Of a DNA stretch of 64,000 bases, positions 34,983 through 43,276 are shown piece after piece. Each line of letters opens with the position of its first letter. Position 1 is the stretch's first letter. The notes below the pieces were generated by a model. It did not search any database. It worked only from the letters and a program-made list of their open reading frames with translations, and was not told where the DNA came from. Origin of the DNA: an uncultured Treponema sp. (GTDB lineage Bacteria; Spirochaetota; Spirochaetia; Treponematales; Treponemataceae); the NCBI GenBank assembly GCA_900317625.1, contig ONHK01000009.1, forward strand, positions 62,001-126,000. Direction: 5' to 3'. A program made the position numbers and the translations under genes.

Positions 34983-36080
34983 CTAAAAAAGATAAGATGT
35001 GCGCTCCTTTATGAAATCACGTTTTTTTAAATCCGCAAGCGAAAGAACCTTGTTTATATCCTGCTGAGGAATAATTTTTGACCAGCCGACAGAGATAAAC
35101 GGCATCTCGTCAATTTCTGAACATTCCTTCACAAATTCCTTAAAAAATTTCTTGTTAATCTCGTCAAAATCAAGAAGAATATCTTTTGCAATCACGCAGA
35201 ATTCCTCGCTTCCAATCCTAAACAATGAGCCATACTTTCTGTAAAATCTGCTGAAAACACGCGAAACTGCAATCACAAGAGAATCTACTTTCTGGCGGTT
35301 GTAATTCAGCTTGAGTTTTTCAAAATTATCAATCTCAACAACGATTAAAACCGCATCTTTTTTTTGCGCGTCCAGCATTTTCTGGAAACTTTTATAATTT
35401 CTTAAATACGTCTGCGTGTCAAACTGCTGGTAAAGCGAACCGTGATACATAAAATAAAAACTGATTGAAATTATCACCGCAAGCAAAGTAACCTGAATAT
35501 CCGGGCGCACAACCTGAACAGATGCACCAATAGAAACAAAAATAAAATTCAAAAAAAGGATTCCGCAGTTGTTTTGCCAAAAACGCAACGAAAGAATTAT
35601 ATTCTGGATCAAAAAATAAAACAGCCCGATTGCATAAAAAATTGTGTAAACAACAAAACCTTTTGCCCGCGAATAATGGTTCATTTTGTCAACATAAAAA
35701 ACACCAAAATCATTCCCTAAAAGAAGCATCAAAAGCATCCATGTAGAATACAAAAACCACGCGCCGAAAATAAAAACCATCTGTTTCTTATCTTTTGAAA
35801 ATTCTGGTAGCAATGCATTCCCAAGCGTAAAATAAACAAGCGGAGTCAGGCTAAAACCAAAATAATTTGAGGCAATATGAAAAAATCTCCAGCGTACGGA
35901 AGTTCCATCAAAAATCAATGTAAGAACTTCCATAATGCAAATCACAAAAACAATTGAGCAGGTTGTCATAAAATTCATCTTCTGGAACCTGCTTATTACA
36001 GAATTACTTTCTATTGAAACAAACAGCATTACAAGAGAAAAAAGATTTATAAAAGTAATTGCTATAAACCAAGAAGACAT
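34983..36080 (-). CDS. Membrane protein with degenerate GGDEF domain
   Basis: This 365-residue protein has about 7 N-terminal membrane helices (residues 1-215), similar to 7TM sensor modules. A GGDEF-like domain follows. The signature is RIGSEEF (residues 288-294) instead of GGDEF or GGEEF, and the usual DxDxFK region reads VVEIDNFEKLKLNYN. The second glycine is lost and the first Asp is Glu, so diguanylate cyclase activity is doubtful. It may bind GTP or serve as an adaptor. It is a single gene between the tRNA-Leu and the response regulator. Confidence 0.78.
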   Translation of the reverse strand: MSSWFIAITFINLFSLVMLFVSIESNSVISRFQKMNFMTTCSIVFVICIMEVLTLIFDGTSVRWRFFHIASNYFGFSLTPLVYFTLGNALLPEFSKDKKQMVFIFGAWFLYSTWMLLMLLLGNDFGVFYVDKMNHYSRAKGFVVYTIFYAIGLFYFLIQNIILSLRFWQNNCGILFLNFIFVSIGASVQVVRPDIQVTLLAVIISISFYFMYHGSLYQQFDTQTYLRNYKSFQKMLDAQKKDAVLIVVEIDNFEKLKLNYNRQKVDSLVIAVSRVFSRFYRKYGSLFRIGSEEFCVIAKDILLDFDEINKKFFKEFVKECSEIDEMPFISVGWSKIIPQQDINKVLSLADLKKRDFIKERTSYLF

Positions 36081-36112
36081 AACAAAATGACAAAAAGAGA
36101 TGAAATAAAAAC

Positions 36113-36197
36113 TGCCGGGAACCAGACTCGAACTGGCACGACCTTTTACGGTCGAGGGATTTTAAGTCCCTTGTGTCTACCATTCCACCATCCCGGC
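36113..36197 (-). tRNA. tRNA-Leu(UAA)
   Basis: A complete class II tRNA reads on the minus strand. The acceptor arm is GCCGGGA/TCCCGGC with discriminator A, and the anticodon stem-loop AGGGA-CTTAAAA-TCCCT gives anticodon TAA. There is a long variable arm (CGACC..GGTCG) and a T-loop GTTCGAGTC. CCA is not encoded. The length is 85 nt. Leucine identity follows from the anticodon and the long variable arm. Confidence 0.96.
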
Positions 36198-36237
36198 ATA
36201 AAATGGATAATTATATAATATAGAAAAAACTAGTATT

Positions 36238-36266
36238 TTGCAATACATATAAATTTTTGCTACAAT
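36238..36266 (+). promoter_or_regulatory. tatD promoter next to start codon
   Basis: TTGCAA (36238-36243) and TACAAT (36261-36266) are 17 bp apart, with TGC just before the -10 box. The -10 box ends 6 nt before the tatD ATG. Confidence 0.6.
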
Positions 36267-36272
36267 AATTTT

Positions 36273-37181
36273 ATGTATTCAGACACTCATTTTCATTTTG
36301 AACATACAATATGCAAAAACAGCGCAGAAAATCCTATAAATGGAACAGAAATTTTACAGGAAATGGCAAGAAGAAACTGCTCTTTTGGACTGGACATTGG
36401 AACAGAAAGCGATGATCTTCTGAAAAGACAAGCTTGCGTTGACAACGCCATCGCACAGATAAAAGACACACGACTTGCGGATAAAGCACGGAAGTTCATT
36501 TATTTTGCGGCGGCTATCTGGCCAAGCCCGGAAGAAATAAAAAACCGGCACAAAAGCATTCAAATTCTAAAAGAACAGATTGAAACGGCTAACAACTCCA
36601 AAGATAACGACACGCTGAACCGGAAAATAATCGCAATCGGTGAATGCGGACTGGATCACCATTGGAATCCCTCTGGTGTTGATGGCAGATGCGAATCAGA
36701 CTTTGACCAGCATATGCTCAGCGCTGAACGCGAACTTTTTGAAATGCAGCTTGAGTTTGCAAAGGAACTTTCCCTTCCTGTAATAATCCATTCACGAGAC
36801 GCGTTTGAAGACACATTGAATTGCATAAAAAATATTGGCTACGACAACGGAATAATCCACTGCTATTCTTATGGCACACAAGAAGCAAAGGCTTTTCTTG
36901 AACGCGGTTGGCACATAAGTTTCAGCGGTTCTGTAACTTACACAAAAAAACGTAGAATGCCGGAAATGGAAGAATTAATACGTCTTATACCTGATGACAG
37001 AATTTTGTGCGAAACAGATTCCCCATATCTTGCGCCAGTTCCATTTCGTGGAAAAACGAATACACCACTGTTTATTGAGAAAACCTACAGTTTTATCGCA
37101 GAAATTCGAAAAATCTCACCAGAAAAGCTAAGTGAAACCGTTGATTCAAATATAAAAAAATTATTCAACCTGGCTGTATAA
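36273..37181 (+). CDS. tatD: TatD-family metal-dependent DNase
   Basis: This 302-residue TIM-barrel hydrolase has the N-terminal metal site (SDTHFHFEH), GECGLDHHWN, VIIHSRDAFEDTL, IIHCYSYG and the final DRILCETDSPYLAPVPFRGKTNTP. The family cleaves DNA and is linked to repair and RNA/DNA turnover. It begins at ATG 36273 with no Shine-Dalgarno sequence; the metal-binding motif directly after the start supports this start. Its last 21 bp overlap the convergent gene. Confidence 0.93.
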   Translation: MYSDTHFHFEHTICKNSAENPINGTEILQEMARRNCSFGLDIGTESDDLLKRQACVDNAIAQIKDTRLADKARKFIYFAAAIWPSPEEIKNRHKSIQILKEQIETANNSKDNDTLNRKIIAIGECGLDHHWNPSGVDGRCESDFDQHMLSAERELFEMQLEFAKELSLPVIIHSRDAFEDTLNCIKNIGYDNGIIHCYSYGTQEAKAFLERGWHISFSGSVTYTKKRRMPEMEELIRLIPDDRILCETDSPYLAPVPFRGKTNTPLFIEKTYSFIAEIRKISPEKLSETVDSNIKKLFNLAV

Positions 37182-37679
37182 ACCGCTCATTTCATCGCGC
37201 CATTCCGGTTTTGAATCTCTTCCTTCCCATTCAATTATTTTTTTGATGTGGAAATGGCGCTGATCACGGATATTTTCATAAGAAAGAACAGCAAAACGCC
37301 CCTGTCCGATATAAGCGATTTTCTCATTCTGGCCAACAGATTCTTCTGCAGAAACCTGTTCCATCGCACATTCAAAGTGCATTGGCTTTCCAGAAGATTT
37401 TTCAGTCATTGCACTGGCAATATCAACAATCATTTTTCCGCATTTTGGACAAATAATCTCGCGGGATTTTAATTCTTTTATAGCCTGCTCGCGCTGCGCC
37501 ACAGATTCCGGATTTTCGTGATTTACAAACTGAAACTGCTTTTGACTTGTGTTTGCATTTTTTGCAGAAGAATTCGTCTGGAAATTCCTATTATTAAAAG
37601 AATTTTCGTTTGTGTTCTTTTTCTGTTCATTCCAGTTGCGGTTGCGATGTCTATTTCGACTGTGCCTATTTTTTTCCAT
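37161..37679 (-). CDS. Small protein with CxxC...HxxC zinc-binding motif
   Basis: This protein of about 172 residues has an Arg/Asn/Gln-rich, disordered N-terminus (HSRNRHRNRNWNEQ...) that may bind nucleic acid. It is followed by a compact domain with ICPKCGKMI and HFECAMEQ, consistent with zinc binding. The chosen start at ATG 37679 has GGAG about 9 nt upstream; a longer start at 37694 is possible. No family is recognised. It lies after the small yraN-cluster genes and overlaps tatD by 21 bp. Confidence 0.6.
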   Translation of the reverse strand: MEKNRHSRNRHRNRNWNEQKKNTNENSFNNRNFQTNSSAKNANTSQKQFQFVNHENPESVAQREQAIKELKSREIICPKCGKMIVDIASAMTEKSSGKPMHFECAMEQVSAEESVGQNEKIAYIGQGRFAVLSYENIRDQRHFHIKKIIEWEGRDSKPEWRDEMSGLYSQVE

Positions 37680-37715
37680 AAAACCAGCTCCCATTTCGGA
37701 AAATTAAAAATAATC

Positions 37716-37910
37716 TTATTCACGAAACAAAAATTCATTAGGGTCTTCAACCAATTTCCGGCTGATTACCTGTGCAATTCGCTGGATGGCATTGTTCACA
37801 TAATCTTTGTCATGTATTTTTACACGCAACTCCAAAAGCCGCGTAGAAATCACATCTTCATTTCGGTCAATAACCAAAGTTTCAGTTGCATCCCTTAATT
37901 CAGAAATCAT
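37716..37910 (-). CDS. Small hypothetical protein (64 aa)
   Basis: The start codon overlaps the yraN stop (ATGA), which suggests translational coupling and a real gene. The protein is charged and helical (ATETLVIDRNEDVISTRLLELRVKIHDKDYVNNAIQRIAQVISRKL), with no signal peptide or known motif. Its function is unknown. Confidence 0.6.
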   Translation of the reverse strand: MISELRDATETLVIDRNEDVISTRLLELRVKIHDKDYVNNAIQRIAQVISRKLVEDPNEFLFRE

Positions 37911-38281
37911 AAAAGCTCCGCAAACGCATTTTCAATATGATACACCTGCGGTAAGCCCGGCATATCAATTACAATCACATCAAATCTGATATAGCTGTTA
38001 CTATATTGTCGATTGATTGCAAGAAAACGTTTAGCGGTTTTGACAATTCTTTTTTGTTTTCTGCCATCCAAAACGTGTGATAAAAACTCCAAATTGCCTT
38101 TAGGAAGCGTTTTCACTTCCACAAAAACAATATATTCTCCTTTCTTTACAATTATATCAATTTCACCCTGATTTGTCCTAAAATTCCGCACAACAATCTC
38201 ATAGCCATTCCGCAGAAGAAATTCTGCCGCACGGTCTTCACCGGAATTCCCAGTTTGTTTTCTTTTATCAGAAAAAATCAA
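37907..38281 (-). CDS. yraN: YraN/UPF0102-family nuclease-like protein
   Basis: This 124-residue protein is of the UPF0102 family, with the restriction-endonuclease-like fold: GEDRAAEFLLRNGYEIVVRNFRTNQGEIDIIVKKGEYIVFVEVKT. The E-I-D and E-V-K residues form the presumed catalytic site. It may act in DNA repair or processing. It begins at a TTG that overlaps the upstream stop by 4 bp and is coupled to the next gene at its own stop. Confidence 0.88.
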   Translation of the reverse strand: MIFSDKRKQTGNSGEDRAAEFLLRNGYEIVVRNFRTNQGEIDIIVKKGEYIVFVEVKTLPKGNLEFLSHVLDGRKQKRIVKTAKRFLAINRQYSNSYIRFDVIVIDMPGLPQVYHIENAFAELL

Positions 38282-38553
38282 AGGCTTTCAAGCTCCTCAA
38301 CATCGTCGGAAAACCTAGAAGTTTTAGATACCATCTGATTTTCAAAAGTTGAAGGCTTATAATCCTTAGGGTCAACCAGATGCCCTGCCGTCAACAAATA
38401 TGGAATTTTCCAGTGCACCAACGCAGAAACATGATAAGGCTTTGCCTGTTTTCCGGCCGCCAAAAACATATTTTTGCCATCATCAAAATAAACCGGTTCA
38501 GAAAAACAACTTCCAATATGAATCAAACTGCAATCCAATTTATTCATTTCCAT
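38278..38553 (-). CDS. 91-aa protein resembling an isolated HD-GYP N-terminal domain
   Basis: The sequence IHIGSCFSEPVYFDDGKNMFLAAGKQAKPYHVSALVHWKIPYLLTAGHLV is like the small beta-rich region found before HD-GYP phosphodiesterase domains. No HD or GYP motif follows, and the frame ends with a charged tail (KTSRFSDDVEELESL). It could be a stand-alone protein or the remnant of a truncated gene. It lies 12 bp after flhB2 and overlaps yraN by 4 bp, so it is inside the operon. Confidence 0.55.
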   Translation of the reverse strand: MEMNKLDCSLIHIGSCFSEPVYFDDGKNMFLAAGKQAKPYHVSALVHWKIPYLLTAGHLVDPKDYKPSTFENQMVSKTSRFSDDVEELESL

Positions 38554-38565
38554 ATAAAAATGATT

Positions 38566-38826
38566 TTACAACTTTTTATCACATTCCACAACCGCAGCAA
38601 AAATTTTTGCAACAATTTCCCAAGTATTTTCAGGAATCGCAGAACCAATTTCTTGAACAGAAAGAATATTTGCCGCTGTAATATCTTTTACAACAGGAAT
38701 TTTCTGTTTTTCAGCAATTTCAATCAGTTTTTTGGCAAGTTCACCTTTTGCTTTTGCAGAAATAAACGGAAGATTCGCATCTTTAGGATATTTTAGCGCA
38801 ACCGCCTTAAAATCATTTTTTTTCAT
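38566..38826 (-). CDS. FlhB C-terminal-like export switch protein
   Basis: This 86-residue protein matches the cytoplasmic C-terminal domain of the flagellar export switch FlhB: KAVALKYPKDANLPFISAKAKGELAKKLIEIAEKQKIPVVKDITAANILSV. The NPTH autocleavage motif is missing. Such FlhB-like fragments occur beside full FlhB in spirochaetes and Bacillus and may assist flagellar type III export. Its start overlaps the FliK-like gene by 4 bp. Confidence 0.85.
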   Translation of the reverse strand: MKKNDFKAVALKYPKDANLPFISAKAKGELAKKLIEIAEKQKIPVVKDITAANILSVQEIGSAIPENTWEIVAKIFAAVVECDKKL

Positions 38827-39875
38827 ACGCTCAAACTCACACTGCTGATTTCAATATCATCCGCAGAAAATTCAGAAAAATCCTGAAATGAATCAATCTT
38901 TCCAATTTTTGTTTTTTCAAAAGAAGAATTTAAAATTTCCACAAGAATTTTAGTTTTTAATGAATCTGAACAGCCCGCATTCAAATATAAAAGCTTATTT
39001 CCGTTTAAACCAAACTCAAAAACATAATTTTCATTTTCAAGATAAAAACAGACAACCGCTTTTTCAAGATTTTTTGAACTGTTTTTCAAAAATCCGCAAA
39101 ACGAACCATTTCCATTTTTTTCTTCAAAATTGAATTCAAACGGAATTTTTATCCAGCTGCCAAAACCTTTTTTTTCATGAATAGAAAAATCGCCCGAATC
39201 AAAGCAAAAACCAATATGGTTGAACAGCGTTAAAATACCAGGCTGATTTTTTAGATTTTCAGAAGAATTCAAGATATTTCCAAAAAAAACTTTGAAAGGA
39301 TTTTCTGTTTTAAGCGGAAGCTCAATTTTTTCAGAAATTTCTCCGGAAGTATTATCATTTCCCAAAATTTCAGCTACTTTTTTTTCATCAGAAGAAATTC
39401 CTTTCTCTTCCAAAATAAAAGCCACATCCGTAGCAGTTTTTTCCTTGTTTTTTATTTTATTCGCGATTTTACGGCTTTTTTGAAATGCAGTTAAAGAAAA
39501 ACGAGAACCCAGCATTTTCATCTGCTGCAACAATGAAAAAGAAATATTATCCGGCACAAGCCCCATTTTTTCAAGAAACCGAGCCTGATTTTCAGTTGTA
39601 ACTCGTTGAATAGAATCTTTGTTTTCTGGATTTGACTGAACTTTTTGAAGAATTATTTTTCCGTTCTCAAGTTTTAATTTTGCCAAAAATCCGCTTCCCT
39701 CTGACAAAGGAATCTTTGATTTCAGAAAAAATCTTCCACCGGAAAACGCAGCCAAATATGAATTATTACCGTTGTTTTTTATTATACGCACATAAACAGA
39801 ACTGCCCTCTCTAAGTGAATTTTTCCCATTCACATTTGAGAGGGCAGTCAAATGCATTAAAACATCAGTTTTCAT
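38823..39875 (-). CDS. Hypothetical protein, possibly FliK-like
   Basis: This 350-residue soluble protein is Lys- and Glu-rich in the middle, with weak beta-rich C-terminal region. No signal peptide, membrane segments or strong motif is seen. Its place between rplS and the FlhB-like gene, with a 4-bp overlap, matches the position of the YlqG/FliK-like gene in other bacteria, which suggests a link to flagellar hook-length control. That link is inferred from context, not from a motif. Confidence 0.55.
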   Translation of the reverse strand: MKTDVLMHLTALSNVNGKNSLREGSSVYVRIIKNNGNNSYLAAFSGGRFFLKSKIPLSEGSGFLAKLKLENGKIILQKVQSNPENKDSIQRVTTENQARFLEKMGLVPDNISFSLLQQMKMLGSRFSLTAFQKSRKIANKIKNKEKTATDVAFILEEKGISSDEKKVAEILGNDNTSGEISEKIELPLKTENPFKVFFGNILNSSENLKNQPGILTLFNHIGFCFDSGDFSIHEKKGFGSWIKIPFEFNFEEKNGNGSFCGFLKNSSKNLEKAVVCFYLENENYVFEFGLNGNKLLYLNAGCSDSLKTKILVEILNSSFEKTKIGKIDSFQDFSEFSADDIEISSVSLSV

Positions 39876-39887
39876 GCAATAAAAAGA

Positions 39888-40361
39888 TTATTTTTTTGCC
39901 TTTGCAGCTTCTGCAGCCGCATGATCAGCATTGTGTTCTGCCTTAAGAACTTCTTCCTGTGCATGAGCAGCAGCTTCCGCAGCTTTGTTCTGCTGTGCGA
40001 TGAATGCAGAAACTTCACCACCAAGCATTTCCTTAACTTTCTTGCCTTTACCAACCTTGTCGCGGAGATAGTAAAGTTTTGAACGGCGTACTTTACCAGC
40101 ACGAACAATTTCAACCTTTACAATGCGTGGGCTATTAATAGGGAATACACGTTCAACACCAATTCCGTAAGATTCCTTGCGAACTGTAAATGTCTTGCGA
40201 ACGCCTGCATTCTTAATGCAGAGAACGATTCCTTCATAAACCTGAATACGTTCTGTTTTTCCTTCAATAATCTTAAAATATACTTTTACTGTATCACCAA
40301 CTTTGAACTGAGTTGTAAAAGCACGTTTCTGTTTTTCTTCTACTGCTTTAATAAGATCCAT
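39888..40361 (-). CDS. rplS: 50S ribosomal protein L19, extended C-terminus
   Basis: The first about 115 residues are typical L19 ([64 protein letters not shown]). They are followed by about 40 extra residues rich in Ala, Glu and Lys ([20 protein letters not shown]...). L19 lies at the interface between the ribosomal subunits. The extension is predicted to form a helix. It overlaps trmD by one base. Confidence 0.96.
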   Translation of the reverse strand: MDLIKAVEEKQKRAFTTQFKVGDTVKVYFKIIEGKTERIQVYEGIVLCIKNAGVRKTFTVRKESYGIGVERVFPINSPRIVKVEIVRAGKVRRSKLYYLRDKVGKGKKVKEMLGGEVSAFIAQQNKAAEAAAHAQEEVLKAEHNADHAAAEAAKAKK

Positions 40362-41170
40362 TATAAATCTCCTGGATTGACAGATTCACGCAATTGTCTG
40401 CGCGCCATCTTCTGCTTTTTTTTGCAGTTTTTAATGGCAGTCTGTTCTGTTATTTCCTCAATCATCAATTCGGCTTCTAAAGAAAGTTGATTATTTTTGC
40501 GTGCTTCCCAAATCATATCTGGACGAACACGCAACGTTTTTTCCAATCGTTTCTTTAAACGCCACTTCCGAATAAGCTCATGATTTCCCGAAAGCAAAAC
40601 CTCTGGTACTTTCAAGCCCTTGTATACTTCTGGCCTTGTATACTGAGGGTATTCAAGAAGTCCGTCGCTATGACTTTCCTCCGCAAGTGAATCACTGGAA
40701 ATCACACCGTCAACCAACCTGTAGATTGCGTCAACCATGACAGTCGCAGCCAATTCACCACTGCTCATAACGTAGTCGCCGATAGAAATCTCGTCGTCTA
40801 CATAAAAGTCCACAATTCTTTGGTCAATACCTTCGTAACGTCCGCAGATAAAAACCAATTCATCTTCACGACTTAATTCAACAGCCTTTTTCTGCGTAAA
40901 AGGAGTTCCTGCCGGTGTAACATAAATCACCCGCTTTCTGCTTGCCTTCACACTATCCAAAGCCCTGCTTAATGGTTCAGTCATCATAAGTTGACCAGCA
41001 CCACCGCCATAAGGAGCGTCATCACATTTCTTGTGCTTATCAAGAGCAAAATCCCTGATGTTCACAAGGTCGTAGGCAATAATTCCCTTTTCAACCGCCT
41101 TGGCCATGATTGAGTTTTCAAAAAAAGCCCGCGGAATTTCAGGAAATAAGGTCAGCACAGTAAATTTCAT
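40361..41170 (-). CDS. trmD: tRNA (guanine-N1-)-methyltransferase
   Basis: This 269-residue TrmD has [54 protein letters not shown] and [28 protein letters not shown], including the trefoil knot SAM site. It methylates G37 of tRNAs. It carries a basic C-terminal extension (about 20 residues, [16 protein letters not shown]) beyond the normal end. Gene order rpsP-khpA-rimM-trmD-rplS is the common bacterial one. Confidence 0.97.
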   Translation of the reverse strand: MKFTVLTLFPEIPRAFFENSIMAKAVEKGIIAYDLVNIRDFALDKHKKCDDAPYGGGAGQLMMTEPLSRALDSVKASRKRVIYVTPAGTPFTQKKAVELSREDELVFICGRYEGIDQRIVDFYVDDEISIGDYVMSSGELAATVMVDAIYRLVDGVISSDSLAEESHSDGLLEYPQYTRPEVYKGLKVPEVLLSGNHELIRKWRLKKRLEKTLRVRPDMIWEARKNNQLSLEAELMIEEITEQTAIKNCKKKQKMARRQLRESVNPGDL

Positions 41171-41174
41171 GGAA

Positions 41175-41759
41175 TTACTCCAGAATCCAGAGGTGCATCA
41201 GCTGAATCGTCTTTTCAGCAATATTGACGTTACAAATATAGTTAAGATTCAAAGGCACCAAAACCTTGCGAATCTTGCCCGAACTTGTATGTTTCAAATC
41301 ATCTGAAAGAACAGTGCAACTCTCGGAGAGTGAAACTTCTAACAAGTAACCAGCTCCGCCTTCCAATACGTCTGTGATTGTTCCAACACTTTCTGTCAGT
41401 GCAGTCCCAGCTGCCGCTTCTTTGCCATTCCAAATCAAGGAACAGCCAATCAAATCTTTGATGTACCACTCATTCTCGCCAAGAGGATGAGCATACTTAC
41501 GGTCAACAACCAATTCCCAGCCATTGTACTTACGCACATCTTCCGGAGAATCAATTCCCGTAACTTTCATATACAAGGTACCGCATCCCATTTCTGCAAA
41601 TTCAACTTTGCATTTTTTTGAATCAGAACCGTGCCTTAAAGTAACTTCCTTCAACACTTCGATATGATCGTAGTAACCAGAAGCACTTTCAACTTTAAAT
41701 TCACCCGTAACCCCATGAGAGCCACGAATAAAACCAACAACAAGCTGCTCGTTTTCCAT
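41175..41759 (-). CDS. rimM: Ribosome maturation factor RimM
   Basis: This protein of about 194 residues has VVGFIRGSHGVTGEFKVESASG at the N-terminus (the RimM beta-barrel) and a PRC-barrel region (NEWYIKDLIGCSLIWNG..GTITDVLEGGAGYLLEV). It helps assemble the 30S head by binding S19. The start is placed at ATG 41759; a TTG two codons upstream is also in frame. It follows khpA by a few bases. Confidence 0.94.
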   Translation of the reverse strand: MENEQLVVGFIRGSHGVTGEFKVESASGYYDHIEVLKEVTLRHGSDSKKCKVEFAEMGCGTLYMKVTGIDSPEDVRKYNGWELVVDRKYAHPLGENEWYIKDLIGCSLIWNGKEAAAGTALTESVGTITDVLEGGAGYLLEVSLSESCTVLSDDLKHTSSGKIRKVLVPLNLNYICNVNIAEKTIQLMHLWILE

Positions 41760-41767
41760 CAGCAAAA

Positions 41768-42001
41768 TTAATCCAGAATATCCAGACTATAGCGCTTTCC
41801 ATCTTTTGTAGCAGAAGCACTAAGAACAGTTCGCATAGCCTTAGCAATGCGGCCGTACTTTCCAATAACCTTGCCAATATCACCTTCAGCAACTTTAAGT
41901 TGAAGAACCATACCTTTTTCGCCTTCAGTTTCGTTTACTGAAACCGCAGATGGATCATCGACCAATGATTTTGCAATATATTCGATCAGGTCTTTTTCCA
42001 T
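41768..42001 (-). CDS. khpA: KhpA, KH-domain RNA-binding protein
   Basis: This 77-residue single KH domain protein has VIGKYGRIAKAMRTVLSASA around the GxxG-type loop (GKYG). It binds RNA, often together with KhpB, and lies between rpsP and rimM as in many bacteria. Confidence 0.93.
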   Translation of the reverse strand: MEKDLIEYIAKSLVDDPSAVSVNETEGEKGMVLQLKVAEGDIGKVIGKYGRIAKAMRTVLSASATKDGKRYSLDILD

Positions 42002-42016
42002 TTCCGTTTCCTATTC

Positions 42017-42268
42017 TTAGTTTGAAGACTTTTTAGACTGTTCTCTAATCAACTTTTTTACGATGTTTGTAGGCTGAGCACCAACACCAATCCAGTAGTT
42101 AGCACGATCAAGATCGATAGAAACCTGGCGCTCTTCTGCTTCAATAGGCATGAAAGTACCAATTTCTTCGATGCAAACTCCATCACGTGGCTTGCGAGAA
42201 TCCTGAACTACAACACGGTAGTAAGGACGCTTCTGTGTACCGAATCTCTTAAGTCTGATTTTGACCAC
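42017..42268 (-). CDS. rpsP: 30S ribosomal protein S16
   Basis: This 83-residue S16 has [38 protein letters not shown], with the normal length and end. It is the first gene of the rpsP operon and has a GGAGG ribosome-binding site (the complement reads cctcc at 42276-42280). Confidence 0.97.
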   Translation of the reverse strand: MVKIRLKRFGTQKRPYYRVVVQDSRKPRDGVCIEEIGTFMPIEAEERQVSIDLDRANYWIGVGAQPTNIVKKLIREQSKKSSN

Positions 42269-42333
42269 TTTATAACCTCCACAGGACTCAATCGTACTGG
42301 ATCAAGTCCCGAACTTTCAATTTTGCATAGTAA

Positions 42334-42386
42334 TACTCATTGTGAGTATGAATAAATATTTTATAGAATTTCTGCTCTTTGGTCAA
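42334..42386 (-). promoter_or_regulatory. rpsP operon promoter with start-site palindrome
   Basis: On the minus strand TTGACC (42381-42386) and TAAAAT (42358-42363) are 17 bp apart. The palindrome TACTCA-CAA-TGAGTA (42334-42348) covers the predicted start site and could be an operator or a 5'-end hairpin. Confidence 0.65.
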
Positions 42387-42398
42387 TGTAAATAGGCG

Positions 42399-42494
42399 GG
42401 GGAAAGCCTTCCCCTCGGCTCAACTGTTTCGCTTTGCTCAACATTTTCGCCTACCCTTTCTCCTAGGGGAAAAACTTTCCCCTAAAACCCTTTC
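42399..42494 (-). repeat. GC-rich modular stem-loop element (copy 5, after glnQ-like gene)
   Basis: It begins directly at the transporter ATPase stop codon with a perfect 9-bp stem TAGGGGAAA/TTTCCCCTA (42474-42482 and 42486-42494), and ends with GGGGAA/TTCCCC (42399-42414). The block AGAAAGGGTAGGCGAAAA in between matches copies 1 and 3. Confidence 0.85.
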
Positions 42495-43268
42495 CTAGCG
42501 CAATGCCGAACCTTCAAATCTTGAAAGGAAGTTCTTTGTCCGTTCCTGCTGCGGATTTCCAATAACCTGCTCCGGAGTTCCTTCCTCAACAATCACGCCA
42601 TGATCCATAAATATAATATAATCGCTTATATCACGGGCAAAAGACATTTCGTGAGTAACAACAACCATTGTCATCTTCTCTTTTGCCAAATCTTTTATTA
42701 CAGAAAGAATTTCACCAGTAAGCTCCGGATCAAGCGCAGATGTCGGTTCATCGAACAGCAAAACCTCTGGTTTTAACGCAAGCGCACGAGCAATAGAAAC
42801 CCGCTGTTGCTGACCACCCGAAAGTTCACAAGGATAAGAATCAGCTTTTGCCGAAAGCCCCATGCGGTCAAGAAGTTTCAATGCCGTTTCCTTAGCCTCT
42901 TCCTTGGATTTTTTAAGCACACACAGCTGCGCATCCATCACATTCTGAAGAACTGAAAAATGAGGAAACAAATTAAAATTCTGAAAAACCAGACCGCTTT
43001 TCAAAATTATTGAATGCATGACATTTTTGGGCGCATATACACCATCTTTAACAAGGGAATTCCCACAAATTTCAATCGTTCCGTCATCAACTGTCTCCAG
43101 CTGGCTTATACATCGCAGGATTGTAGATTTTCCAGAGCCGCTTGGACCGATAATTGAAAGAACCTCACCTTCCAGCACCGAAAAAGAAATTCCTTTCAGA
43201 ATGTTCAAAGTTCCAAATGATTTTTTTAAATTTTCTACTTTGATTATTTCATTTTTGTTGTCTGCCAT
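42495..43268 (-). CDS. Polar amino-acid ABC transporter ATPase (GlnQ-type)
   Basis: This 257-residue ATPase has Walker [10 protein letters not shown], signature [15 protein letters not shown], Walker [15 protein letters not shown] and switch [13 protein letters not shown]. The polar amino-acid subfamily is indicated by these motifs and the neighbouring permease and binding protein. It hydrolyses ATP at the inner membrane. It is the last gene of the transporter and ends at a stem-loop repeat. Confidence 0.95.
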   Translation of the reverse strand: MADNKNEIIKVENLKKSFGTLNILKGISFSVLEGEVLSIIGPSGSGKSTILRCISQLETVDDGTIEICGNSLVKDGVYAPKNVMHSIILKSGLVFQNFNLFPHFSVLQNVMDAQLCVLKKSKEEAKETALKLLDRMGLSAKADSYPCELSGGQQQRVSIARALALKPEVLLFDEPTSALDPELTGEILSVIKDLAKEKMTMVVVTHEMSFARDISDYIIFMDHGVIVEEGTPEQVIGNPQQERTKNFLSRFEGSALR

Positions 43269-43276
43269 GAAATTTC

